A stretch of DNA of 64,000 bases from Tessaracoccus sp. OH4464_COT-324 (GCF_003932855.1 NZ_RQYZ01000008.1:1-64000); one strand, 5' to 3'. Numbered from the stretch's first letter, positions 45,326 to 54,230 are shown. The notes: a model not told the origin generated them from the letters alone. Numbers and translations: made by a program.

Positions 45326-46693
45326 ATGAAACGGTTCATCAAGTCTCGCCGGATCGCAGCCCTGGGGGCAGCTGCGTCCTTGCTGCTGGTCGCGGCTTGC
45401 TCCTCTGAGCAGGGCACTTCGGTGTCGCAGGATACGGACTGCGCGGCCTACCAGGTCTATGGCGATCTGAAGGGCAAGACGGTTAACGTCTACACCTCCA
45501 TCGCCAGCGACGCTGAGGCCTTGCCCCACAAGAACTCCTACAAGGTCTTCGAACACTGCACTGGGGCGACCATCAAGTACGAGGGCAACCGCGACTTCGA
45601 GGCCCAGCTTCCGGTTCGCGTGCAGGCCGGGAACGCCCCGGATATCGCATTCATCCCGCAGCCCGGTCTGCTGAAGACGCTAGTCGAGCGTTACCCGGGG
45701 AAGGTGCTCCCAGTCGGAGACTCGGCCGTGAAGAACACCGACGAGTACTACGCCCCGGTGTGGAAGCAGTACGGTAGCGTTGACGGAACGTACTACGCAG
45801 TTCCGGTTGGTGCAAACGTGAAGTCTTTCGTGTGGTACTCGCCGAAGATGTTCGCGGAGAAGGGTTACGAGGTTCCGGATACCTGGGACAAGCTGATCAA
45901 GCTGAGCGAGAAGATCGTCGAGGATAATCCGGACGGCAACGTGAAGCCGTGGTGCGCCGGGATCGAGTCCGGCGGGGCCACGGGCTGGCCGGCAACGGAC
46001 TGGATCGAAGACATGATGTTGCGCGCCAACTCTGCCGAGGATTACGACAAGTGGGTGAACCATGAGATCCCGTTCAACGATCCGAAGGTGCTCGACGCGA
46101 TGGAGATGGCTGGCTCCATCCTGCGCAACGACAAGTTCGTCAACGGTGGCTTGGGCGACGTGAAGTCCATCGCAGGCATCTCCTACACGGAGGCCGGCCT
46201 GCCCATCCTCGAAGGCGCTTGCTTCATGCACCGCCAGGCGTCGTTCTTCCAGGCCAACTGGGGCGATGGCGTGACCGTGGGCGAAGATGGCGACGTGTGG
46301 GCGTTCTACCTGCCCAGCAAGACCACTGAGTCCAAGCCGATCTTGGGCGGTGGTGAGTTCGCTGCGATCTTCTCCGATCGTCCTGAGGTGCTCGCTTTCC
46401 AGGCCTATCTGACGAGCCCGGAATGGTCCAATGAGAAGGCCAAGGCGACGCCGGAGGGTGGTTGGTTGTCGGCCAACAAGAAGCTGGATCCGAAGAACTT
46501 GGCAAAACCCATTGACAGGCTGTCCTTCGAACTCCTGATGGATGAGAAGTCAGTCTTCCGCTTTGACGGCTCGGATCTGATGCCCAGCGCCGTCGGGGCT
46601 GGCACTTTCTGGAAGGAGTTGACCGACTGGATCGGGGTAGGAAAGAGCACCGCTGAGGTTGCGGACGCGATCGAGAAGAGTTGGTCTAAGTAG
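45326..46693 (+). CDS. Sugar ABC transporter substrate-binding lipoprotein (family 1)
   Basis: The 455-residue lipoprotein has lipobox LVAAC (Cys25) and a family 1 (MalE/AglE-like) binding fold, with CTGATIKYEGNRDFEAQL, NAPDIAFIPQPG and a CAGIESGGATGWPATDWIED segment (quoted in parts) that is common in alpha-glucoside-binding proteins. It binds an oligosaccharide outside the membrane. GAAGGA precedes the ATG. A hairpin separates it from two permease genes. No ATPase follows, so it must share a multi-use ATPase such as MsiK encoded elsewhere. Confidence 0.9.
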   Translation: MKRFIKSRRIAALGAAASLLLVAACSSEQGTSVSQDTDCAAYQVYGDLKGKTVNVYTSIASDAEALPHKNSYKVFEHCTGATIKYEGNRDFEAQLPVRVQAGNAPDIAFIPQPGLLKTLVERYPGKVLPVGDSAVKNTDEYYAPVWKQYGSVDGTYYAVPVGANVKSFVWYSPKMFAEKGYEVPDTWDKLIKLSEKIVEDNPDGNVKPWCAGIESGGATGWPATDWIEDMMLRANSAEDYDKWVNHEIPFNDPKVLDAMEMAGSILRNDKFVNGGLGDVKSIAGISYTEAGLPILEGACFMHRQASFFQANWGDGVTVGEDGDVWAFYLPSKTTESKPILGGGEFAAIFSDRPEVLAFQAYLTSPEWSNEKAKATPEGGWLSANKKLDPKNLAKPIDRLSFELLMDEKSVFRFDGSDLMPSAVGAGTFWKELTDWIGVGKSTAEVADAIEKSWSK

Positions 46694-46703
46694 CCAAGTT
46701 TTC

Positions 46704-46735
46704 GTTGGGCCCGGAGTTGCCGCTTCGGGCCCAAC
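46704..46735 (+). terminator. Intercistronic hairpin after the sugar-binding protein gene
   Basis: GTTGGGCCCG pairs perfectly with CGGGCCCAAC around a 12-base loop, 10 bases after the stop codon. No T-run follows and the permease's AAGGAGG comes soon after, so it is more likely an mRNA-stabilising or attenuating hairpin. Confidence 0.7.
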
Positions 46736-46753
46736 CTAGAAAGGAGGTCCACT

Positions 46754-47731
46754 GTGGAGTGGCTACTTCGGCCAGAGAGCGTGCCCGAAAAGTTCGTGGT
46801 TATGCTGCTGGCCATCCTGCTTTTCGTTCTCGTCATGGGACTGGTCTTGGCGGTGGTGGATCGTCGGGGATTGCCCAAATGGGTACCGGTCACGGGATAT
46901 CTCGGACCAGCGCTGCTGCTAATCTTCCTCGGGCTCTTCATTCCTGGGATGCAAACGATCTGGCGTTCCTTCTACGACGCCGACGGAAACTTTCTCGGGG
47001 TGAGCAACTATGTGACGATCTTCACCGACGGTAACTTCCTGGTGGTGTTGTGGAACACCTTCCTGTGGGTGCTCCTGGTTCCGCTTGTTTCGACGGCGTT
47101 GGGCTTGGTGTATGCGGTGCTGGTCGATCGCACGCGAGTGGAGAAATTCGCGAAGACGCTGATCTTTCTCCCCATGGCTATCTCGATGGTGGGCGCTTCG
47201 ATCATCTGGAAATTCATGTACGAGTACAAGCCCGCCAGCGCAAAACAGACCGGGTTGGTCAACCAGTTTTTGGTGTGGCTGGGTTTTGAACCCCAGCAGT
47301 TCCTGCTTTCGCCGCCGCTGAACACCTTCATGTTGATCGTCGTCATGATCTGGATCCAGGCGGGTTTCGCAATGACCGTGCTATCCGCGGCCATCAAGGC
47401 GATTCCGGACGACATCATTGAGGCGGCGAAGATGGACGGAGTGAGCGGCATCCGGCTGTTCCGCTACATCACGATGCCCAGTGTGCGGCCGGCGATCATC
47501 GTCGTGCTGACCACCATCGCGATGGGAACGCTGAAGGCCTTCGACGTGGTTCGCACTATGACGGGCGGTCAGTTCCGCACGTCTGTGATCGCCAACGAGT
47601 TCTACACGCAGACTTTCACCCAGCAGCAGGCCGGCATCGGTGCCGCGCTCGCAGTTCTGCTGTTCATTATCATCCTGCCTCTGGTGATCTACAACCTGTG
47701 GCAGATGCGTATCACTGAGGGGGAGCGATGA
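46754..47731 (+). CDS. Sugar ABC transporter permease (MalF/AglF-like)
   Basis: The 325-residue permease has six to eight membrane spans and the EAA loop in IPDDIIEAAKMDGVSG (about 218-233), then LFRYITMPSVRP. It starts at a GTG with AAGGAGG six bases upstream. It forms the channel with the following permease, whose ATG overlaps its stop codon. Confidence 0.93.
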   Translation: MEWLLRPESVPEKFVVMLLAILLFVLVMGLVLAVVDRRGLPKWVPVTGYLGPALLLIFLGLFIPGMQTIWRSFYDADGNFLGVSNYVTIFTDGNFLVVLWNTFLWVLLVPLVSTALGLVYAVLVDRTRVEKFAKTLIFLPMAISMVGASIIWKFMYEYKPASAKQTGLVNQFLVWLGFEPQQFLLSPPLNTFMLIVVMIWIQAGFAMTVLSAAIKAIPDDIIEAAKMDGVSGIRLFRYITMPSVRPAIIVVLTTIAMGTLKAFDVVRTMTGGQFRTSVIANEFYTQTFTQQQAGIGAALAVLLFIIILPLVIYNLWQMRITEGER

Positions 47732-48612
47732 GCGTTGATGTGGATCGCAAATTGACCCGCAAGGAGAAGCGTGCGGTTGAGGCTAAGAACAGGCTGAGTT
47801 CGCCGGTGGCCTCGGTCATCGCTGTGTTGATCGCGGTGTTCTGGACCGTGCCCACGGCTGGTCTGCTGATCACCTCGTTCCGGCCGCAGTCCGAGCTGCG
47901 GCGCAGCGGCTGGTGGACCGTGTTCTCCAACCCCAACTTCACGACGGACAACTACGCCAAGGCGCTCGGCACAAGCAACCTTGGCGACTCGTTCATCAAC
48001 TCGTTCATCATCACGATCCCCTCGGTGGCGATCCCGATCGTGCTGGCGCTGCTGGCAGCCTACGCGTTCGCCTGGATCGATTTCCGGGGCCGCAACGTGT
48101 TGTTTGCTGCGGTGTTTGCGCTGCAGGTGGTGCCCATCCAGGTGGCGCTCATCCCGCTGCTCACCTCCTACGTGAACGTGGGCCTGGACGGCACCTACTG
48201 GACGGTTTGGCTGTCGCACACCATCTTCGGCCTGCCGCTGGCGATCTACCTGCTGCACAACTTCATGCGGGAGATCCCCGGTTCGCTGATCGAGGCAGCT
48301 CGGGTGGATGGTGCCGGGCATGTCCGCGTGTTCTTCCAAGTGCTGCTGCCGCTCCTGGTGCCGGCGATCGCCTCGTTCGCGATCTTCCAGTTCCTGTGGG
48401 TGTGGAACGACCTGCTCGTGTCCTTGACCTTCGCCCGCTCCGACTATCAGCCGATCACGGTGCGGATCTCGGAGATGGTTGGCAGCCGCGGTTCCGACTG
48501 GCACCTGCTGTCGTCGGGTGCCTTCATCTCGATGATTGTGCCCGTGATCGTCTTCCTCGCACTGCAACGCTACTTCGTTCGTGGCTTGCTCGCGGGCGGC
48601 GTCAAGGGCTGA
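47728..48612 (+). CDS. Sugar ABC transporter permease (MalG/AglG-like)
   Basis: The 294-residue permease has six spans and the EAA loop in IPGSLIEAARVDGAGH (about 185-200), followed by VFFQVLLPLLVPA. Its ATG overlaps the preceding stop (ATGA), with GGGGGAG just before. The operon ends here with a strong terminator; no ATPase gene follows. Confidence 0.93.
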   Translation: MSVDVDRKLTRKEKRAVEAKNRLSSPVASVIAVLIAVFWTVPTAGLLITSFRPQSELRRSGWWTVFSNPNFTTDNYAKALGTSNLGDSFINSFIITIPSVAIPIVLALLAAYAFAWIDFRGRNVLFAAVFALQVVPIQVALIPLLTSYVNVGLDGTYWTVWLSHTIFGLPLAIYLLHNFMREIPGSLIEAARVDGAGHVRVFFQVLLPLLVPAIASFAIFQFLWVWNDLLVSLTFARSDYQPITVRISEMVGSRGSDWHLLSSGAFISMIVPVIVFLALQRYFVRGLLAGGVKG

Positions 48613-48634
48613 TATTTTGGATACGCACGGCGCC

Positions 48635-48668
48635 CTCTGGGTGGGGGCATTCGGCTCCCCACCCAGAG
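48635..48668 (+). terminator. Terminator of the sugar ABC operon
   Basis: CTCTGGGTGGGG pairs perfectly with CCCCACCCAGAG (12 bp) around a 10-base loop, followed by CGTTTGG. It separates the transporter from the type VII-like island. Confidence 0.8.
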
Positions 48669-48777
48669 CGTTTGGCCGGTAGCGCGGGGCTTACCTGCCT
48701 GTCTGGCTGGGTGAGCAAAGCGGCTCGGAGCGGCGCGGCTGGGCCGGGGAATGAGCAGCCGATGTCGTGGAGCAGAA

Positions 48778-49074
48778 ATGGGACTTGATGTTAGCCCCGA
48801 GGATGTCAAGCGGATCGCACGAGGTGTCGTGGGCTTGGCGGATGACATGCAGCAAGTGGCCGCGAGCTTCGTGTTGTCCCGCGGCCAAGGTTTCGAAACA
48901 GACGCGGCGATAGCGGATGTGGAGAATACAGTGCGGGAGATCGTGAGCCAGCTCGCGGGGCAGACCTGTGCTCTTGGCGAAGCACTGATGGACTCCGGGC
49001 AGTCCATCGTCGCGATGGAGGACGCTGGCAGCGAGGCAAGCGGCGCCTTCTTCAGAGGGGTGGGTTCGGCGTGA
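48778..49074 (+). CDS. Small ESX-like (EspC-type) helical protein
   Basis: The 98-residue protein has no signal peptide and is predicted as a helical hairpin by its heptad-like pattern, with a Gly-rich turn near residue 40 (SRGQGFET). The size and composition match ESX/EspC-like type VII secretion partners, and its end (LMDSGQSIVAMEDAGSEA) resembles the C-terminus of the 462-residue protein at 55040-56428 (LLDTSNSYAENEDSASA). It lacks a YxxxD/E signal. GGAG stands five bases before the ATG at 48778; an ATG at 48751 is less likely. It overlaps the protease gene by four bases (GTGA), so the two products probably form a complex. Confidence 0.65.
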   Translation: MGLDVSPEDVKRIARGVVGLADDMQQVAASFVLSRGQGFETDAAIADVENTVREIVSQLAGQTCALGEALMDSGQSIVAMEDAGSEASGAFFRGVGSA

Positions 49075-50303
49075 TTACCGTCTCTGTCCTCCTGGGGTTC
49101 ACCGGTGCTGATTGGCTGATATCGGCGGCCTCTTTGAAGAAGACGGCCAACGACTTCGAGGATTGGTCCAACGAGATCCGACACTTTATGGACAATCTGG
49201 GGGATGCCTGGCGCGACGAGATTGGCGAGATGATCAGGCAGCGCTATATCGAACAAGCTGAGGCGCTGCTTCAAGCCGCCGAGAAGGCTAGGCGGCTGGC
49301 CGCCTTGCTGGAAGAAGCCACAAGCCAAATGATGAACCATCGGAATCGGTTGGCCGACCTGAAGACACAAGCTGAGACCTATTCGCTCACGGTTACCGAG
49401 TCAGGAATTACCTTGCCGACCCCGGCAGCTTTCTGGCCGCCTACCCCGGCCCAGGCCAGCAAGGTCGCCGCGCTCTGTGCGGCGTTCAGCAACTCGATCC
49501 GAGAAGTACTTCGCGCCGCCACGGCCCATGACCGGAATGTTGCAAACAGACTGCGCGCCATCAGTTTTGATTCTGTCGAGCACTTCGATGGCGGCCCGCT
49601 TGACCTGTCGGATTCGGGGATAATCGAGCAAGTCCGGCAGAGCGCACAAGGAAGTTTCGGGTTCTGCGCTCTGCTCTCGCCCATCATGGCGCTCGCACAG
49701 GCAAATCCTGACTGGGTGCGCGAACACGTGAGGTGGGATCCCGAGACGGAGACCTACGAGGTGACGCTGCACAACCCCGACACCGGCGAACCGTACACGG
49801 TTCGGGTAGATCCGCGGACACTGGACAGCCGTGGTACCGACAACGGGCAGACGGGTGAGCCCAACTTCTTGTCCATCGTCGAGCAGGCCGTGCGTCAGGC
49901 GCACCCGAATATGGAGAGCACATCTTTCCCCGAAGCCTTGCGGATCCTGACCGGTCAGGAGGTGCAGGAGGTGAGGGCCGCCGACACGAGTTTTGACGAC
50001 ATCAGGGAAGTCGTGGAGAGAGATCCGCCTGGCGCTGCGATGGTGGCCACCACGGGTGCGGCGCAACCGCAGGACCTCGCGACTGCTCCGCCCGAAAAGC
50101 GCCTGGTTCCCGGGCACGCGTACCAGATCGCCGGTTTCACGGAAGACGGAGAGATCATCCTGCGCAACCCCTGGGGCCCGGACGGTGGGCGGTACCAGGT
50201 GGGCGATCCCCCGGCGGACTATTTCTGCCCGGGAGAGGTGGTGCTTACCGAGGCGGAGTATCAAGCCTGGCTCAACGGTACGGCCTTGGTTCCCAACCCC
50301 TAG
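49071..50303 (+). CDS. Candidate type VII-secreted toxin with calpain-like cysteine protease domain
   Basis: The 410-residue protein has an ESX-like helical N-terminal part (about 1-165, with GDAWRDEIGE near 45-54) and a C-terminal calpain (C2)-type protease domain (about 190-400). Active-site elements are in order: QGSFGFC with oxyanion Gln193 and Cys199, PGHAYQI with His349, and LRNPWG with Asn366, the hallmark calpain Asn motif. The calpain Asp-Cys-Trp after the Gln is replaced by Phe-Cys-Ala. It lacks a signal peptide. Coupling to a small ESX-like protein and two possible immunity genes points to an exported toxin; this is inference. Confidence 0.75.
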   Translation: MITVSVLLGFTGADWLISAASLKKTANDFEDWSNEIRHFMDNLGDAWRDEIGEMIRQRYIEQAEALLQAAEKARRLAALLEEATSQMMNHRNRLADLKTQAETYSLTVTESGITLPTPAAFWPPTPAQASKVAALCAAFSNSIREVLRAATAHDRNVANRLRAISFDSVEHFDGGPLDLSDSGIIEQVRQSAQGSFGFCALLSPIMALAQANPDWVREHVRWDPETETYEVTLHNPDTGEPYTVRVDPRTLDSRGTDNGQTGEPNFLSIVEQAVRQAHPNMESTSFPEALRILTGQEVQEVRAADTSFDDIREVVERDPPGAAMVATTGAAQPQDLATAPPEKRLVPGHAYQIAGFTEDGEIILRNPWGPDGGRYQVGDPPADYFCPGEVVLTEAEYQAWLNGTALVPNP

Positions 50304-50317
50304 CGTAAGGACTCAGC

Positions 50318-50701
50318 ATGGTAGACGGTGATGTGGTTCGCGAAGCCTCGATGCGCTACGGAGCGCTGCTTGACGGCCTGCAAGCGGTTCTTGAACAGCA
50401 GCTTGGTCCGCTGGTTTGGAAGAAACGCGAGGACGCCCGGCGCGTCAACGACAGGGTGTACGGTCCCTCGGTTGAGGTTGGGCCCATCCGTGGGGCGGGG
50501 GTGGCCCTGTCGCTGGTTGACCCAGTAGAGCTGGGGAGGAGGGTTGACGACCATCTGGCGCTGAGCGGCTACCCGGCAGCCGTGATGAGCTATTCCCCTG
50601 CTGGTGAGGTGGTTTACACGGCGCAGCTTAGGCCTGGTGCGGCATTGGAGATTCGAGTCAAGGGACGGGTGCAGGCATCGGTGTTCAGCAGACTCGGTTA
50701 G
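50318..50701 (+). CDS. Candidate cytosolic immunity protein for the calpain-like toxin
   Basis: The 127-residue soluble protein lacks any signal or membrane segment. It starts 14 bases after the protease gene with AAGGA before the ATG. It resembles the lipoprotein at 50923-51489 in two segments: RYGALLDGLQAVLEQQLGPLVW against RHEALLADLRAAAEQRVGPLHW (quoted as aligned pairs of similar 20-residue stretches), and LEIRVKGRVQ against VEIYLKGRVE. The fold suggested is alpha/beta like LppA-type proteins. Position and similarity make an inhibitor of the toxin likely, but direct evidence is lacking. Confidence 0.6.
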   Translation: MVDGDVVREASMRYGALLDGLQAVLEQQLGPLVWKKREDARRVNDRVYGPSVEVGPIRGAGVALSLVDPVELGRRVDDHLALSGYPAAVMSYSPAGEVVYTAQLRPGAALEIRVKGRVQASVFSRLG

Positions 50702-50922
50702 GCCGTGGTGCCAAAACACTGCTGGAGTGGGCAGGCTCCGGGCAGGGCGAACCGGTCTTTAGCCGCTTTCTGCGTCGGGTGTACCGGTGCACGGTGGCGC
50801 TGGCCCTTTTCTCGTGGTTTGGTGTACCGCACTCCGGCATGACTTTCGCGATGGAGCCTGGGGCCGAAGGGATTGCGTGACCGGGTGGTTGACTGGAACC
50901 CGGACGGAAAGGATTGATAACC

Positions 50923-51489
50923 GTGGAACGAGCTGGTGTGAGCCTGGTGGCTGCAATTCTTGCGGCGGGATGTTGTTTTCTGACGCTGGCCGCCTGCTCG
51001 CCCAGCAGGCCGATCGAGGAACCTGACGTGAGCGTGCCCGGTACACCCGGAAGCGTGGTGACACCGCCGGGGTGGGTTCCAACCCCGGCCGCGATCGAGG
51101 TGGCGACGGAGGGCATCGTCGAGCGGCATGAGGCGCTGCTGGCGGACTTGCGAGCCGCCGCTGAGCAGCGGGTCGGTCCCCTGCACTGGCAGGCCCCCGC
51201 GCTCAAGAATGAGCCCGAGGCGTGCGGGGTCCGCATCGAGCAAACCGCCCCGCTCGGCAGGAGCCTTGCCGAGGTTCGGCCCGACGAGTTCTCGGCAGCC
51301 ATGCTGGAGGCGGCAGCGAAGCACGGCTTCTCCGCCAACACCCGAGAACTGTTCCTCGGCAATGGCGCGCAACTCGTTCTAGCGGAAGACGACGAAACCG
51401 CACGGGTGGAGATTTACCTGAAGGGCCGCGTCGAGCTCCGGTTGTTGCTTCCACTGGCAGCGAGCCAGTGTTCGAAGCCGGCGCAGTAA
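50923..51489 (+). CDS. LppA-like lipoprotein, paralogue of the candidate immunity protein
   Basis: The 188-residue protein has a signal peptide with lipobox LTLAAC (Cys25), a Pro-rich linker (about 27-52) and a domain (about 55-180) related to the 127-residue protein just upstream. GGAAAGGA stands about ten bases before the GTG at 50923; a TTG at 50914 in the same frame is too near that site. It would sit outside the membrane. A cytosolic and an external copy of one fold beside a secreted protease fit protection on both sides; a role in secretion or an unrelated function is possible. Confidence 0.65.
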   Translation: MERAGVSLVAAILAAGCCFLTLAACSPSRPIEEPDVSVPGTPGSVVTPPGWVPTPAAIEVATEGIVERHEALLADLRAAAEQRVGPLHWQAPALKNEPEACGVRIEQTAPLGRSLAEVRPDEFSAAMLEAAAKHGFSANTRELFLGNGAQLVLAEDDETARVEIYLKGRVELRLLLPLAASQCSKPAQ

Positions 51490-51681
51490 ACCGTCGCGCG
51501 TCTGCGCCCGGAAACTGTGCACCGGGGACGTTTCCCCGAGCGTGCGGTGCGGCCTAACCGGGGCACCGGCTCGGCGCTGAGCCAGCCCACGTGAGGAGCC
51601 AGCGTGTCTCGCGCCCACCTGCCGCTGCTTCGGTAGAGTCTTGGGCGAAGACACACCAACTCAAGGACGAGAGGGCAACCG

Positions 51682-53739
51682 GTGAAACAGGGATGGAAGC
51701 TCGCCGCGCTCGCCGGTGGCTCGGCGCTGGGCATGATGATGTCCCTCTCCGGCGCTTTAGCGGCCTCGGCGGAACCGAACGACACCGCGGTGATTGTGCA
51801 TCCCGAGCCGGGCGACCCGACGTCGGGTCTGCAGCAGGCGTTGAACACCGTCGGCCCTGGGCGCGGGATCCGGCTCGTGTCCGGCGCCAACTACACCATC
51901 CGGCGGCAGCTCGTGCTGCCTCGTGGTCTCGCTTTCTTCGACGGAGCCGGCGCCACCCTCACCGTGCAGCAGGCGGGTGCCGAGGTACTGGAGAATGCCA
52001 TCGTGCTGCGCAGCGACGCCAGCGGAGTGCAGATCAGCAACCTGACGATCGACCTCAACGCCGCCCCGAAGGCCCGAGGCATCCTTATGCTCGCCGACGA
52101 GAAGGCGTTGGCGGGAGCCAGTGGGCCACAGGTGATGGACGATGTGCAAATTCGCGACCTAGCTCTGCACGGCGTCGGCTACAAGGGCATCGAGGTCGTT
52201 GCGCGGGAGGGCTCGGTGCGCAACATCAGCATCGAGAACAACCTGATCGTCTTCTCCGGGTCTGCCGAGGACAAGACCAATGAGGGTGACGTCGGCATCT
52301 CGGTAGTGGCAACGCCGCCGCGCAGCGCCGGAGAGAATTGGACGAACTTCCTGCGCCACGGCGACGTCGGCTCGTCCCCACGCTTCGCTCGCGGGCTGCG
52401 CATCGTCGGCAACCGGATCCACGGCGGCTATTACGGAATCGGGCTCGACGGGGTGGCGGACAGCCTGATCGAGCGCAACCTCACCTTCTGGAATACCCGC
52501 AGCATCTCGCTGCAGAACCATTCCGATCGCAACCGGGTACTCGGTAACCACTTCAACGAGAGCCGCTCGGCGAGCATCCACGTCGCCTACAACTCGAACA
52601 ACAATTCGATCACGGGCAACACGGTCACGACGGGTCGCGCGGAGGGTGAAGGGCTCATGCAGGCCTACCAAGGCAGCACCAACAACGCCTTCAGCGACAA
52701 CGTGGTGCGCAACTTTGCCGGGGCGGGCACGAGCGCCAAGTGGGCGCTCTACACCGCGACCGGCTCGCACGGCACCCGGTTCACCAACAACGTCGTCTCC
52801 GGCCCGGCGCAGCGGGCTCTGGTGGCCGTGGAGTCCGTCTGGGACGGGCACGCCGCGGCCCCACACAGGCACGGCTACATGACGGCAACCGCCGTGGAGA
52901 GCCCCGGCGGGGGAGCTCCGGTCGACTACGTGGGTGGGCGCGGCTCTTTGAACGATGTCGTGCTTGGCGGCAACGTCCTGCATCAGTTCGGTCAGGCGCC
53001 GTGGGCCTTCGTGGGCGCGGACGCCAGCAACAACAAGCAGTTCTGCCCCGGCGGGTGCGTCGGAGACATCAATCGGCTGGTTCTGCGCGACAACCAGCTG
53101 TTGGGGGTCAGTAACGCGGAGCCGACGCTACACATCGGCGAGGTGCCGGGGGTGCGCCGGCCTGTGGCCACCGTCGTGAACCGGCGCACGCGGCCGGTGC
53201 GGGCCCACAGCCAGGTTCGCGACGGCCGGGTGGTTGACCTCGTGACGGAAAGCGCAACGGTTAGGGCCGGCGGGCAGGATGTGTGGCTGCTCGGTGACCG
53301 GCCGCTGTCCGGACGCGGCGATGAGCGGGACAACGTGCTGGTGGGTAACACCGCCAGCAACCGCTTGACCGGCGGAGGGGGGAAGGATGTGCTTCGTGGC
53401 GGGCGCGGCGGCGACACGCTGATCGGTGGGCTCGGGGCGGATCGTTTCGTGCTCGACGTGCCCCCGCACCGGGAAAACGGGCAACGGGCGGAGGTCGACG
53501 ACATCATGGACTTCGCCGACGGCGACAGGCTCGTCCTGCCGAAGGTGCTGTTTGGGGAACTCCGCGGCGACTGGTTCGCCCCCTCCGCGGAGTCCCGAAC
53601 CCCGCAGAGCCGGGTCTACCAGTCGGGCAGCTTCCTGTTCTATGACGCCGACGGCTCGGGCCCCCTAGCAGCCCCGGTGGGCTTGGCGGCCCTGCGCAAC
53701 GGCTGGGTGCTCAGACCCGGAGATTTCGAGCAAGAGTAA
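51682..53739 (+). CDS. Secreted parallel beta-helix protein with RTX-type calcium repeats
   Basis: The 685-residue protein has a signal peptide (about 1-30), a right-handed parallel beta-helix (about 60-470) with many N-x-I/V-x-G-N rungs (RIVGNRIHGG, NSITGNTVTT), and near residue 560-590 two and a half RTX nonapeptides (GGGGKDVLR, GGRGGDTLI, GGLGADRFV) followed by a DIMDFADGDRLVLP segment. The arrangement resembles AlgE-like mannuronan C5-epimerases and polysaccharide lyases, but no catalytic motif is certain. The start is a GTG with GAGAGGG upstream; a TAGAGT hexamer at about 51634 may be its promoter. No type I exporter is nearby. Confidence 0.82.
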   Translation: MKQGWKLAALAGGSALGMMMSLSGALAASAEPNDTAVIVHPEPGDPTSGLQQALNTVGPGRGIRLVSGANYTIRRQLVLPRGLAFFDGAGATLTVQQAGAEVLENAIVLRSDASGVQISNLTIDLNAAPKARGILMLADEKALAGASGPQVMDDVQIRDLALHGVGYKGIEVVAREGSVRNISIENNLIVFSGSAEDKTNEGDVGISVVATPPRSAGENWTNFLRHGDVGSSPRFARGLRIVGNRIHGGYYGIGLDGVADSLIERNLTFWNTRSISLQNHSDRNRVLGNHFNESRSASIHVAYNSNNNSITGNTVTTGRAEGEGLMQAYQGSTNNAFSDNVVRNFAGAGTSAKWALYTATGSHGTRFTNNVVSGPAQRALVAVESVWDGHAAAPHRHGYMTATAVESPGGGAPVDYVGGRGSLNDVVLGGNVLHQFGQAPWAFVGADASNNKQFCPGGCVGDINRLVLRDNQLLGVSNAEPTLHIGEVPGVRRPVATVVNRRTRPVRAHSQVRDGRVVDLVTESATVRAGGQDVWLLGDRPLSGRGDERDNVLVGNTASNRLTGGGGKDVLRGGRGGDTLIGGLGADRFVLDVPPHRENGQRAEVDDIMDFADGDRLVLPKVLFGELRGDWFAPSAESRTPQSRVYQSGSFLFYDADGSGPLAAPVGLAALRNGWVLRPGDFEQE

Positions 53740-53884
53740 ATGCGGGGCTCTTCGGAGGCGAATCGGGCCACTCGTGGTTGGTTCCGAGGTTTGCTGGCTT
53801 TGGTGGCTGAAGGTTGACGGTGCTTGGCGTGGCCAAGCCCGCCTGGCCTCCGAGAAGTCCGCGCTTGCCCTGCCCGTCAACCCG

Positions 53885-54019
53885 TTAGACACTTTCCACC
53901 TGGCGGGCCGCTTCAGCAATCGGCACCTCACCAGCCAAGACGCCAGAGACGATCCCAGCTTTCTTCTCCACCGGAATTACAGGTGGTCTACCCAAACCTG
54001 ACTTTCCGTCAAAACTCAC
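53885..54019 (-). pseudogene. Transposase N-terminal remnant (helix-turn-helix region)
   Basis: From a GTG at 54019 a 44-codon frame runs GLGRPPVIPVEKKAGIVSGV then LAGEVPIAEAARQVESV to a TAA at 53885. This is the typical opening of IS3-like/HTH transposases (GRPP, EKK-IV-VLAGE-IAEAAR). After the stop, another frame continues with ASADFSEARRAW, matching the next expected segment (ADFLEAG-AGL), so the gene is frameshifted and then lost. No intact transposase or inverted repeats were found. The stretch 53740-54230 otherwise holds no gene. Confidence 0.6.
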
Positions 54020-54230
54020 TTAACGGCCCTGCTGCTAATTCTGACGCGCGACAGAAAACCCCAGCAACCACTTCACCCGGGACAAAGCTAACCAAGCCTT
54101 TGGACTCCGAACGGCACATGCCACGTTAGAAGATTGGCGGGGCAGCACGGCAGGCCGCGGGAGTGGACACGAAAGGTTCGGTAGTCGCTCGTTTCCCGCT
54201 GGCCGGCCTTGCCCGCGCGGTTGGGTGCGC

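Noticed and set aside
50702-50922. A further gene or second toxin between the two immunity-like genes
   Set aside because: Frames are short, overlap each other and have no clear ribosome-binding site; no similarity to the neighbours was seen.
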